Positions 8,099 through 15,334 of a DNA stretch of 17,165 nt are shown here, piece after piece. The notes below the pieces were generated by a model that ran no database searches, was not told where the DNA came from, and saw nothing but the letters and a program-made list of their open reading frames with translations. Position numbers and translations under genes: made by a program. The DNA is from JAPLXD01 sp041661585 (GTDB taxonomy: Bacteria; Patescibacteriota; Minisyncoccia; Moranbacterales; UBA11712). Position 1 is the stretch's first letter. Each line of letters begins with the position of its first letter. The stretch spans positions 1 to 17,165 of the forward strand of contig JBAZUC010000010.1 in NCBI GenBank assembly GCA_041661585.1. Reading direction: 5' to 3'.

Positions 8099-8491
8099 AT
8101 GAAATCAAAAATAAATAATAACTTGGGATTTTCTCTGCTGGAGGTGTTCATAACGCTGATGATTGCCGGATTTGCTTTGGTTTTGTTTCAAACGGCGCTG
8201 GGGAAAACCAAGTTGGTTCAATATGCCAAAAATCAAGAAATCGCATTACGGGTGGCGAACAATAAAATAGAAGAACTGCGTTCCGGCGGATATTCCGCGC
8301 TGCCTTCGACCGGAAGCTTTTTCGACTCCCAGCTGAACGACTTGCCGAACAGCTCGGCCAATATGGCTATTACTGATTTCAATGATGATACCAAGCAAGT
8401 TATTATAACCGTTCAATGGCAAGATCCGGCAAGTACTTCTTCGAAGACTGTCTCACTTGCCACTCTTGTAACCAAAACGGGAGGACTGTGA
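8099..8491 (+). CDS. Type IV prepilin-like minor pseudopilin (PilV/GspI-like)
   Basis: 130 aa. Begins with a class III signal: MKSKINNNLG followed by FSLLEV, so prepilin peptidase should cut after G10 and leave Phe1 with Glu5. The next 20 residues are the hydrophobic assembly helix. The segment VANNKIEELRSGGYSAL is typical of PilV/GspI minor pilins. The short C-terminal half would be the globular beta domain. No Shine-Dalgarno is seen; ATG 8099 fits the leader length. The next pilin gene starts 4 nt after the stop. The prepilin peptidase gene is not in the window. Confidence 0.88.
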   Translation: MKSKINNNLGFSLLEVFITLMIAGFALVLFQTALGKTKLVQYAKNQEIALRVANNKIEELRSGGYSALPSTGSFFDSQLNDLPNSSANMAITDFNDDTKQVIITVQWQDPASTSSKTVSLATLVTKTGGL

Positions 8492-8495
8492 TATT

Positions 8496-9062
8496 ATGAG
8501 AAAAAAGAAGCCAAACAAATCCGGTTTTTCTTTCGTTGAAGCAATTTTCGCTTCAGCAATTCTCGCTTTTGTTTTAGTCGCGTTTGTGGTGCTCTATATC
8601 AATTTTTTCAAATTCTATAACCGCCAACAGGCTGAAATGAAAATAGGCGACAGCGCCCGCAATGCGGTGAAGGAATTGCAAAGCGCCGCTCTGCAGGCAA
8701 ACCAAATTGTCGCAAGCCACAGTTTTTCCGGCACGGTCTATAGCACCGACCAAGATACTCTTGCTTTGGAGATACCTTCCATTGACGGGTCAGGAAACGT
8801 CATTAGTGGAAAATATGATTATGTGGTTTTTTATAAAATGCAAGAAAATTTGTACAAATTGACGGAGGCGGACGCCGCGAGCAGCCGGCCTTCCAGTCTC
8901 AAACAATTGAGCGAATCAGTCATGACGCTCACATTCACTTGCAACAATCCCGATCTGGCCATCGCCAACAAAATTGATGCTGACATCCAAATGCAGACTT
9001 CGCTTGGTGTCCAATTAATTTCATACCATCTCCACCAAGAAATATATTTGCGAAACAAATAA
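8496..9062 (+). CDS. Type IV prepilin-like minor pseudopilin (PilW/GspJ-like)
   Basis: 188 aa. Class III prepilin leader MRKKKPNKSG with cut before FSFVEA (Glu5 kept), followed by a hydrophobic helix to about residue 36 and a polar region (GDSARNAVKELQSAALQANQI) that resembles the PilW/GspJ type of minor pilin, then a longer globular domain with one Cys. A usable Shine-Dalgarno GGGAGG lies at 8479-8484, 11 nt before ATG 8496. Gene spacing of 4 and 5 nt on either side shows tight operon packing. Assignment to GspJ rather than another minor pilin class is by resemblance only. Confidence 0.85.
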   Translation: MRKKKPNKSGFSFVEAIFASAILAFVLVAFVVLYINFFKFYNRQQAEMKIGDSARNAVKELQSAALQANQIVASHSFSGTVYSTDQDTLALEIPSIDGSGNVISGKYDYVVFYKMQENLYKLTEADAASSRPSSLKQLSESVMTLTFTCNNPDLAIANKIDADIQMQTSLGVQLISYHLHQEIYLRNK

Positions 9063-9067
9063 AAAAA

Positions 9068-10886
9068 ATGAAAAAGAACTGTCGCAACAATCAAAAGGGG
9101 CAAGTAATCGTCATCGGACTGGTATTTTTTGCCATCATGCTTTTGTTTTCCGGAGCCATTTTGGTTTTTGTTTCAAACTTTTTGAAATCCGAGCGTCAAA
9201 ATATATCCAAGAACCAAGCCTTGCAGCTGGCTGAAGCGGGAATCGAACAGGCGGTTTATCAGCTGAATCAGGATTCTGATTATTCCGGAGAAAGCAATCA
9301 GGCGCTGGGAAACGGAACATTCNNNNNNNNNNGTGTCGGCCGTCAACAGCAGTACCCGAGCGGTCACTTCAACCGGGTATGTTCCAAACAGCGCCAATCC
9401 CCAGGCTGTCAGAGTGGTCAAAGCGACAATGTCGATCGATGATACAGTAATCAGGTTCAATTATGGAGTGCAGGCCGGAAATGGCGGTTTTCTCATGAAC
9501 GGCGGCGCGACGGTAAATGGAAATATCTATTCCAACAGCAACATCACGGCCACCAACGGCGTGCACATCACCGGGAGCGCCACGGCGGCCAATCCGCCGG
9601 GGGTTTCGGCCGACCAAGCCAATGCTACTCCTGTGCCTATCAGCTCATGTACAAGTTCTACCTGTGTCACATTTGCCAAGGAATCTGCCACTCAAGATTT
9701 TGCCCAAAGCTTCAAGATCTCGGCGGCCGAACAGATGAATAATATCCAATTTTATATCAAAAAAGTCGGTTCACCCTCGAATATAACTGTAAAAATAGTA
9801 AACGACAACTTCGGAAGTCCGGGCTCCGAAGTGTTGTTGACGGGCACCCTTTCTGCATCAAGCGTCACGACAAATTTCGGCTGGGCGACAGTGACTATGC
9901 CATCCACGCCGGTTCTGGATGCCAACCGGACATATTGGATGGTTTTGGATGCGTCTTACAGCAACTCCAAGTATTATATTCTTGGTGCGAACAGCAACGG
10001 TTATGCCAATGGCGCCGGGAAAATCGGCAAGTATGGCACGAGCTGGTCGGATACATCTCCTTCCGGTCTGGACGGATATTTCCAAATGTATCTCGGTGGA
10101 AACCCTTCGACTTTGGGCGGAAGCACTTATGTTGGCGGGGTATATATCGGTACGACCGGTTCGGACATCGCTTGGGCGCACAACGTTGTGGGCGCTTCGG
10201 TGACAGGGCCGCTCTATTGCCAGACCGGTAGTTACAACAATAAATCTTGCGATGTCAGCCGGCCGGATCCGACGCCTCAACCTATGCCGCTTTCCGATGC
10301 GAACATTGAAACGTGGAAAGATGATGCCGCGACTGGCGATACGATTAGCGGAGACTTCCATGTGGGCTGGGCAGGCGGCACTCTTGGGCCAAATGTCATC
10401 ACGGGCAATTTATTGGTTGACGGCGGGGGAACACTTACGGTTTCCGGCACGCTCTATGTCAAGGGCACGATTACGCTCACCGGAGGAGGGAAGATAGCGC
10501 TCGCGGAAAGTTATGGCAGCAGCAACGGCGTCATCGTATGCGACGGATATGTTGTTTTGGAAGGTGGTTCGACATTCGCCGGTTCCGGCGAGGATGGAAG
10601 CTATCCGTTTCTCATCACCACCAGCGCCTGTCCGGTCGCGTCCGGCTGCAACGACCATGACGCGGTATCTTTGTCCGGCGGGGCGGGCACGGTTGCGATC
10701 ATCGCCCAGGACGGAAATGTTTTGATCAATGGAGGCTCCGCACTCAAAGCAGTGACCGGCAAACAGATCACTATGAGCGGGGGCGCGACCCTGATTTATG
10801 ATGACGGATTGATCAATGCGAATTTTTCCAGCGGTCCAGGCGGTTCATGGCAATATCAGCCGGGATCATATGTAATTGTAAAATAG
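9068..10886 (+). CDS. PilX-like pilus protein with a large surface region, interrupted by an assembly gap
   Basis: Read as one gene despite ten N at 9323-9332. The first part (85 aa) has a positively charged start, a membrane helix near residues 12-33 and the segment NQALQLAEAGIEQAVYQL, as in PilX N-terminal proteins. After the gap the reading resumes in another phase at 9333 (VSAVNSSTRAVTSTGYVPN) and runs 517 codons to the stop. That part contains FNYGVQAGNGGFLMNGG and VNGNIYSN (a filament-like repeated beta motif), a beta-sandwich at about 9672-10098 (AQSFKISA, ITVKIVNDNFGSPGSEVLL, ANRTYWMVLDAS) resembling choice-of-anchor or carbohydrate-binding-like modules, and from about 10380 Gly-rich beta-helix-like repeats (GNLLVDGGGTLTVSGTLYVKG). 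Role inferred: cell-surface or pilus-tip adhesin. pilM starts 3 nt after the stop. Confidence 0.85.
9323..9332. other. Assembly gap (ten N)
   Basis: Ten undetermined bases. The codon before the gap ends cleanly at 9322 and the codon after it starts cleanly at 9333, so the true missing length should be a multiple of three, not ten; the run is a placeholder of arbitrary length. Confidence 0.99.
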
Positions 10887-10889
10887 TTT

Positions 10890-11963
10890 ATGAGCTTGTT
10901 GACACACAATTTGTTCGGTCTCAAAACAAAAGCTTTCGGGCTTGAGATCGAAAACAGTTCGCTCAAAGCCGTCTGGATTGAAAAAAAACGGGGCATTTTT
11001 CGATTGGTTTCTTGCGGAAGAAAAATTTTGCCTCGCGGAATCGTGCAAGCGGAGCAAATCATCAATCCGCAAAAATTGGCTCAGGAGATCAAGGATCTTC
11101 TAGCAAAAGCCCAGCCGATCTCCATAAAAACAAAAAACGTCGTTTTTTCCATTCCGGAGACAAAAGCTTTCATTCGAACGATTCAAATTCCGAAAATGAC
11201 CGACAAAGAGGCGCGTGAAGCTGTGAAATGGGAAACGGAAGCCAATATTCCCATTTCGTTGGACAAAGTGTACCTTGATTGGCAAGTGATCGGATCCAAA
11301 GAAAATACCGAAGATGTTTTGGTTGTGGCGGTTCCCAAGAGCGTTGTCGATTCATACAGCCAGGCGGTTGTTCTGGCCGGCTTGACGCCGCTTGCGGTGG
11401 AAATCGACATAGTGGCCACGATTCGCAGTCTTTCTGACATTGAAAACAACAGGCAGCCCGTTCTCATCGCCGATATCGGGGCGGAAAATACAAGTATCGC
11501 CATTTGTCAAAATCAAATTCCCTATTTTACCTCTAGCATACCGCTTTCCGGGAAGTCGTTCACCGAAGCCCTTCAAAAAGAGATCGGTGTCAGCTGGGAA
11601 AAGGCAGAAAAAATAAAATTCAAATTCGGTCTTGGCAATATGGCCGATCAAGACATGCTTTTCAAGATTTTCAATCCTTTGATCGAAAATTTGGCATCCG
11701 AAATAGAAAAATCCATCAATTTTTACAACGAATCCATCAACAGCAGCGAAAAAGTTGACAAAGTCATTCTTTCCGGAGGCGGAGCGCTGCTCAATGAATT
11801 TCCGAAATATCTGGGCGACAGATTGAAAAAAGAGATTGTCATGGGGAATCCAACGATGAACATAAATATCAAAAATTTTCCCTACAAAATATCTGCCCGG
11901 GATCTATTGTCCTATTCCACGGTGATAGGACTGGCTCTTCGGGGAGCGGATTATGAAGATTGA
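10890..11963 (+). CDS. pilM: Type IV pilus assembly protein PilM (actin-like ATPase)
   Basis: 357 aa, typical for PilM. Actin/FtsA-like fold motifs are visible: phosphate-1 region FGLEIENSSLKAVWIE, the PilM mark VVFSIPETKAFIRTIQIPKM, AREAVKWETEANIPISLD, phosphate-2 LIADIGAENTSIAIC and the adenosine motif VILSGGGALL. PilM is cytosolic, binds ATP and docks on the N-terminal peptide of PilN. ATG 10890 starts 3 nt after the PilX-like gene. The 3' end overlaps pilN by 11 nt, which points to coupled translation. Confidence 0.95.
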   Translation: MSLLTHNLFGLKTKAFGLEIENSSLKAVWIEKKRGIFRLVSCGRKILPRGIVQAEQIINPQKLAQEIKDLLAKAQPISIKTKNVVFSIPETKAFIRTIQIPKMTDKEAREAVKWETEANIPISLDKVYLDWQVIGSKENTEDVLVVAVPKSVVDSYSQAVVLAGLTPLAVEIDIVATIRSLSDIENNRQPVLIADIGAENTSIAICQNQIPYFTSSIPLSGKSFTEALQKEIGVSWEKAEKIKFKFGLGNMADQDMLFKIFNPLIENLASEIEKSINFYNESINSSEKVDKVILSGGGALLNEFPKYLGDRLKKEIVMGNPTMNINIKNFPYKISARDLLSYSTVIGLALRGADYED

Positions 11964-12498
11964 CATCAATGTCCTTTCGGACAACCAGAAAGAAAAAATA
12001 AAAGAAGAAAGGAAGATCGGGTTCGCCTTGAAGCTGGGTGTTTCTTTCGTTGGTGCGCTATTGCTCTTGAACGGGGTGCTTTTTCTTTTGCAAAGCATTC
12101 TTGGAATTGAATATCAGGCGGCTCAAAAATATGGCAGCCATTCTCTTGCTGGGAGCATGGCCAAGGAATCACAACTGGAAAAGGTTTTTCAGGAGACAAA
12201 TAGTCAAGTCAGTGCACTTGCAAAAATAAGTTCGGCCATTCCCAATTGGGCTCGGGTTTTGGCGCGTATTTCTGAGCTCTGTCCAAGCGACATTCGTATA
12301 AAGCAACTTTCTGCCGAGGGAGGCCAGATCAAAATATCGGGATTTTCAAAAACGCGGGATGCTTTTCTTGATTTCCAGGATAAATTGAAAAATGAAGGAT
12401 TTCAATTTCCCGTTGATATTTCCAATTTGGTCGCCTCCAATGATTTTGATTTCGATCTGGAGCCGAGTATTCCTGAGAATTATTTGATCAGAAAATAA
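11953..12498 (+). CDS. pilN: Type IV pilus assembly protein PilN
   Basis: 181 aa. Short cytosolic N-terminus (MKIDINVLSDNQK), the place where the PilM-binding INLLP-like peptide is expected; here the motif is altered to IDINVLS. One membrane helix lies near residues 28-50 (VSFVGALLLLNGVLFLL), then a coiled-coil-like segment and an alpha/beta domain (IRIKQLSAEGGQIKISGFS) typical of PilN. A GGGGAG at 11941-11946 gives a well-spaced ribosome site inside pilM. Partners: PilM in the cytosol, PilO outside the membrane. Confidence 0.88.
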   Translation: MKIDINVLSDNQKEKIKEERKIGFALKLGVSFVGALLLLNGVLFLLQSILGIEYQAAQKYGSHSLAGSMAKESQLEKVFQETNSQVSALAKISSAIPNWARVLARISELCPSDIRIKQLSAEGGQIKISGFSKTRDAFLDFQDKLKNEGFQFPVDISNLVASNDFDFDLEPSIPENYLIRK

Positions 12499-12505
12499 AG
12501 ATATC

Positions 12506-13210
12506 ATGAAGAGTATATTCGACAAAAAAATAGGCTTCATAGTCGCCGCAGTCGTTCTTTTGTCTGCCGGATTGATTTGGCTGGCTTTTTGGTGGCAATT
12601 TGGCAAAATTTCGGAGCTTTCTGACAACATACAAAAAGAACAGCTTGATTCTTTGGTGAAGCAAGAGAGGAGCCAGAAGATACTTGAACTAGGGAAAGAG
12701 CTTGATGGGATCGAAACGCGCGAGAAAGAAATGAAAGCAATGCTGGTCGACAAAGAAAACGCTGTACCGTTTCTCGAATTGCTGGAAAGCACTGCCATTG
12801 GAACCGGCAATTCGATAAAGATCAGCGTTTCCGATTTGACGAAAATAAAATCTCAAACTGCAAAAAAACCGGCTGTGGCAGAATCTGACGCCGAATCCAC
12901 CAAGGATCTTCAAAAAGAGACTCAAGCGCAAAAAGTAGCCAAATCACAAGAAAAGACGCCGGATTTTTCAAATCAACTTGGTTTTTCAATAGAGATTTCC
13001 GGAGAATACGAAACTTTTCTTGATTTTCTCACCAAGCTTGAAAATTTTCCATATTTTGTCCGGGTTTATAGTTTTCAAATGAACCCAATTGCCAAAAGTC
13101 AGACGAATCAAGCATCAGGTGCTTTGGCCGATCAGCCGAATTTAATGAACGCCGAAAATAAAAATATAAAATCGACGATAATTATCGGAGTATATACAAA
13201 TGGAAAATAA
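12506..13210 (+). CDS. pilO: Type IV pilus assembly protein PilO-like
   Basis: 234 aa. One N-terminal membrane helix (about 10-31), a coiled coil (SDNIQKEQLDSLVKQERSQ) to about residue 75, a short alpha/beta part, a Lys/Ala/Glu-rich low-complexity linker at about 117-150 and a second alpha/beta part (GFSIEISGEYETFLDFLTKLENF) characteristic of PilO. It pairs with PilN to form the alignment complex. The linker splitting the globular domain is longer than I would expect for a compact PilO. It starts 7 nt after pilN and overlaps the next gene by 11 nt. Confidence 0.85.
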   Translation: MKSIFDKKIGFIVAAVVLLSAGLIWLAFWWQFGKISELSDNIQKEQLDSLVKQERSQKILELGKELDGIETREKEMKAMLVDKENAVPFLELLESTAIGTGNSIKISVSDLTKIKSQTAKKPAVAESDAESTKDLQKETQAQKVAKSQEKTPDFSNQLGFSIEISGEYETFLDFLTKLENFPYFVRVYSFQMNPIAKSQTNQASGALADQPNLMNAENKNIKSTIIIGVYTNGK

Positions 13211-13529
13211 GGAATATTCAGAAAAAAAAGATTTTGGGACAGTGGCGAAAGAAACTTTCAAAAAGATATCCGCGTTTTTTGCGAGATGGTTTTTCATGAT
13301 GTCGCTTTTGGCGGCTGCGATCTTTTGTGTTTTTGTCTGGTACAGTTTTATTTGGAAGGCGGATTGGGATGATGCCCAAAAGCAAACCTATATCAATGAA
13401 CAGGCAAAATTTTCTTTTGACAAAGCCGGTTACAAAAAAATGGTCGATATGATGGAAAATCGCAAAAACAAACTCAAAAATTTTCCCCGTTTCACGGGAC
13501 GCGATCTTTTCTTCCCGGAAGGATTTTGA
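13200..13529 (+). CDS. Small single-pass membrane protein closing the pilus operon
   Basis: 109 aa, not recognised. A charged N-terminus of about 30 residues, one membrane helix at about 31-51 (FFMMSLLAAAIFCVFVWYSF), then a soluble basic tail with NEQAKFSFDKAGYKKMVDMM and a C-terminal Phe-rich end (FTGRDLFFPEGF). The start overlaps the pilO stop by 11 nt, and its place is where pilP stands in classical pilMNOP(Q) operons, but there is no lipoprotein signal and no similarity to PilP that I can see. A pilus-complex role is inferred from position. The stop codon is followed directly by a -35 box. Confidence 0.8.
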   Translation: MENKEYSEKKDFGTVAKETFKKISAFFARWFFMMSLLAAAIFCVFVWYSFIWKADWDDAQKQTYINEQAKFSFDKAGYKKMVDMMENRKNKLKNFPRFTGRDLFFPEGF

Positions 13530-13550
13530 TTGACTATCCGGACTTTTTTT
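13515..13550 (+). terminator. Weak intrinsic terminator at the end of the pilus operon
   Basis: CCGGA (13515-13519) pairs with TCCGG (13537-13541), followed two bases later by a run of seven T (13544-13550). The stem is only 5 bp with a 17-nt loop, and it overlaps the promoter of the following tRNA, so termination may be leaky. Confidence 0.4.
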
Positions 13551-13558
13551 GTTAGATT
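13530..13558 (+). promoter_or_regulatory. Promoter for the leader and tRNA-Arg(TCG)
   Basis: TTGACT (13530-13535), 17-nt spacer, TAGATT (13553-13558). The -35 begins at the base after the stop codon of the 109-aa gene. Expected start near 13565 would give a leader of about 100 nt before the tRNA. Confidence 0.6.
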
Positions 13559-13570
13559 GTTTTAGTGCGA

Positions 13571-13584
13571 GCGCCGACAGGCGC
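13571..13584 (+). other. Small GC hairpin at the 5' end of the tRNA-Arg(TCG) leader
   Basis: GCGCC (13571-13575), loop GACA, GGCGC (13580-13584): a perfect 5-bp stem just upstream of the 82-nt leader element. The other two copies of that element do not have it. Confidence 0.5.
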
Positions 13585-13585
13585 A

Positions 13586-13667
13586 GGAAAGGGGTCGGGA
13601 AAACGAAAGTTTTCCCGCGGTGGAAGTATTGAAACCGCAAGGTTTCAAGGAGGAGCGAAGCGACGAC
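13586..13667 (+). repeat. tRNA-leader element, copy A (82 nt)
   Basis: One of three copies of an element whose 3' end is the base before tRNA position 1. Hairpin 1: GGGAAAAC (13597-13604), GAAA tetraloop, GTTTTCCC (13609-13616). Hairpin 2: TTGAAACC (13629-13636), GCAA tetraloop, GGTTTCAA (13641-13648). Then AAGGAGG (13647-13653), a GCGAAGC mini-hairpin and terminal GACGAC. Both loops are GNRA. Probably transcribed from the promoter at 13530-13558 as part of the pre-tRNA. I do not recognise it as a named RNA family. Confidence 0.85.
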
Positions 13668-13739
13668 GCCCTCGTAGTGAAACGGATATCACGCTTGGCT
13701 TCGGACCAAACGTTTCAGGTTCGAATCCTGACGAGGGCA
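13668..13739 (+). tRNA. tRNA-Arg(TCG)
   Basis: Cloverleaf: acceptor GCCCTCG/CGAGGGC, D stem GTGA/TCAC, anticodon loop CTTCGGA with TCG at 13701-13703, T arm TCAGG-TTCGAAT-CCTGA, discriminator A 13739. The 27-43 pair is a C-A mismatch. CCA is not encoded. Reads CGA, and by wobble CGG. Confidence 0.95.
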
Positions 13740-13746
13740 CAAATAA

Positions 13747-13774
13747 ATCCCCCGATGATCATCGGGGGATTTTT
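13747..13774 (+). terminator. Bidirectional intrinsic terminator
   Basis: Ten-bp stem ATCCCCCGAT / ATCGGGGGAT (13747-13756 and 13761-13770) around GATC, followed by TTTTT. It ends the tRNA-Arg transcript on the + strand; on the - strand it lies 25 nt after the kinase gene and is followed by a T-rich tail (TTTATTTG), so it can serve both convergent units. Confidence 0.92.
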
Positions 13775-13798
13775 GGTTTCAAAATACAAAATTTCGTT

Positions 13799-14818
13799 TC
13801 AGCTCTTTTTCGCTGTTATTTCTGGAAGGGTGATGATGAAAGTTGTGCCCTTTCCTTCCTCGCTCTCGACGATAATCTTTCCGCCGTGGCGGTCAATGAC
13901 ATTTTTCACCATGAAAAGTCCCAAGCCGGTGCCGTCAGTCTGAACCTTTGTCGCGTTGTCGGCGCGGAAAAATTTCGTGAAGAGCCGTCCCTTCTGGCCT
14001 TTTGGAATGCCGATTCCGCTGTCTTGCACGGAAATTTTCACCAGTCCCTGGTCTTGATTCACGCTAAAATCGATTCTTCCTCCGACGGGAGTATATTTGA
14101 CGGCGTTGTCCAGCAAGTTGGCGATGGCCAGCGCCATTTTGTCGGCATCAATGTTGAGCTCCGGAAAACTTGCCTCGGGTGGAATTTTTTGAGTGAGCGT
14201 TATTTTTTTCTCTTCGGTGATCAGCTTGATACCGTCCGCGGCTTTTTTGATAATAGGGATGAGAGATTGCCGCTTGAAAACAAAATCGAGTTTTCCTTCC
14301 TCAAGATGCGCGACGTTGAGAAGATCGTTGATCAGGTTGATTGATTGGTCGATGGCGGAAAGTCCTTTTTCGGCAATTTCTTTTTGATCCGCATTGAGCG
14401 GCCCTGTTTCTTTGTCGAGAAGCGTGGTGTAGGACCATTTGATCCCCGTGAGTGGGGTTCGAAGCTGATGGGCGGCGACGGAAATGAAATCGGATTTGGC
14501 GGCGTCAAGCTCTCCGAGCTTTTGATTGGCGTGGGCGACTTCCAATTCGCGTTTGACCAATTGGCGAGTGATTTGGTCGAACTCTTCGATTTTTTTGGAC
14601 TTATCTTCCGTATCGGCCGAGTATGATTCCTGTGCGGCCTTCAATTCGGAAAAAATGCTTTTAAACAATATTGAATTTACGGCAACTATAATGAACAAAA
14701 AAACAGCTGCCGGAATCGGAAGAAGCGCCCAATAAAAAGCCGCGCCTGCTGCGGCAATAGTGATGATTTGAAACAGCCAGATATATTTCTTTTTTGCGCT
14801 GCTATTTTTGTTTTCCAC
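13799..14818 (-). CDS. Membrane-bound sensor histidine kinase
   Basis: 339 aa from a GTG start. Two membrane helices at about 13-31 and 34-55 with a very short connection, then a coiled-coil linker (about 56-105) and HisKA with H-box AAHQLRTPLTGIKW (H117). HATPase_c boxes: N ANLLDNAVKYT (233-243), G1 DSGIGIP (266-272), F LFTKFFR (279-285), G2 GTGLGL (296-301); all catalytic residues are present. No periplasmic sensor and no PAS domain is evident, so the signal is probably sensed in the membrane or through the linker. It follows its likely partner receiver by 30 nt. Same build as the kinase at 3598-4548, but gene order is reversed (regulator first). Confidence 0.95.
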   Translation of the reverse strand: MENKNSSAKKKYIWLFQIITIAAAGAAFYWALLPIPAAVFLFIIVAVNSILFKSIFSELKAAQESYSADTEDKSKKIEEFDQITRQLVKRELEVAHANQKLGELDAAKSDFISVAAHQLRTPLTGIKWSYTTLLDKETGPLNADQKEIAEKGLSAIDQSINLINDLLNVAHLEEGKLDFVFKRQSLIPIIKKAADGIKLITEEKKITLTQKIPPEASFPELNIDADKMALAIANLLDNAVKYTPVGGRIDFSVNQDQGLVKISVQDSGIGIPKGQKGRLFTKFFRADNATKVQTDGTGLGLFMVKNVIDRHGGKIIVESEEGKGTTFIITLPEITAKKS

Positions 14819-14848
14819 TTTCGGCGTATTGAAAAATAAGAATCGTTG

Positions 14849-15235
14849 TCAGCCAAGAATATTTGTAACTTTCTCCACGATTTCCCCAGGCGTGGCGTGA
14901 GCCTTCACGATATAGTCGCTGGCGCCCTCGGCGAGGCCTCGGTCGATCTCTTCCTGTTGGCCGAGATTGGAAGTGATGATCACTGGAATGTGTTTGAGCT
15001 CCGGGTTCATCTTCAATTCCTTGAGAAAAGAAATTCCATCAGTTCCGGGGAGGATAATGTCTTGGAGAATAAGGCTAATTTGATTTTTTTTAATAATCTC
15101 GCGGGCTTCATCGACGCTAGATGCCCTGAAGATCTGAAAATTTCCTTGCTTGAATTTTCGTTCCAGGAGACTTCCCATAAATATGTCGTCTTCAACGATC
15201 AAAATGGCTTTTGTCCCGGTTTGATTTTGATCCAT
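14849..15235 (-). CDS. CheY-like single-domain response regulator
   Basis: 128 aa, receiver domain only. D16/D17 in LIVEDD, phosphoacceptor D59 in LILQDIILPGTDG, switch residue T88 in VIITSNL, conserved K111 in YIVKAH. No DNA-binding or enzymatic output. ATG 15235 lies about 25 nt downstream of the predicted transcription start; no Shine-Dalgarno is visible. It is the first gene of a two-gene unit with the kinase at 13799-14818. Confidence 0.94.
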   Translation of the reverse strand: MDQNQTGTKAILIVEDDIFMGSLLERKFKQGNFQIFRASSVDEAREIIKKNQISLILQDIILPGTDGISFLKELKMNPELKHIPVIITSNLGQQEEIDRGLAEGASDYIVKAHATPGEIVEKVTNILG

Positions 15236-15266
15236 ATGTATTTATTTTACGGATATTATTAACTTT

Positions 15267-15295
15267 ATTCTAGCTTTTTATCGTTTGGGGGTCAA
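15267..15295 (-). promoter_or_regulatory. Promoter of the regulator-kinase unit
   Basis: On the - strand: TTGACC (15295-15290), 17-nt spacer, TAGAAT (15272-15267). The boxes match consensus at 5 of 6 positions each, with ideal spacing. Confidence 0.75.
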
Positions 15296-15334
15296 ATATC
15301 CTTTTGGGATGCCTGGAGGTTAATTAAAAAAGAG

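Noticed and set aside
8095..8100. TATAAT as a promoter for the first minor pilin gene
   Set aside because: It overlaps the ATG at 8099, so transcription would start inside the gene; it is more likely chance in an AT-rich spacer.
13586..13667. T-box riboswitch (GGTGG and ACCGC near each other in copy A)
   Set aside because: The GCGGT/ACCGC pairing is not kept in copies B and C, no specifier-stem architecture is seen, and the downstream gene is a tRNA rather than an aminoacyl-tRNA synthetase or amino-acid gene.
13620..13943. 107-codon ORF beginning MEVLKPQGFKEERSDDA
   Set aside because: It runs through leader element A, tRNA-Arg(TCG), the terminator and the antisense of the kinase. The GFKEERSDDA text is translated RNA element; the same text appears over copy B.
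13565..14344. 259-codon ORF on the + strand
   Set aside because: Crosses the leader element, tRNA and terminator, then runs antisense to the kinase gene; no domain.
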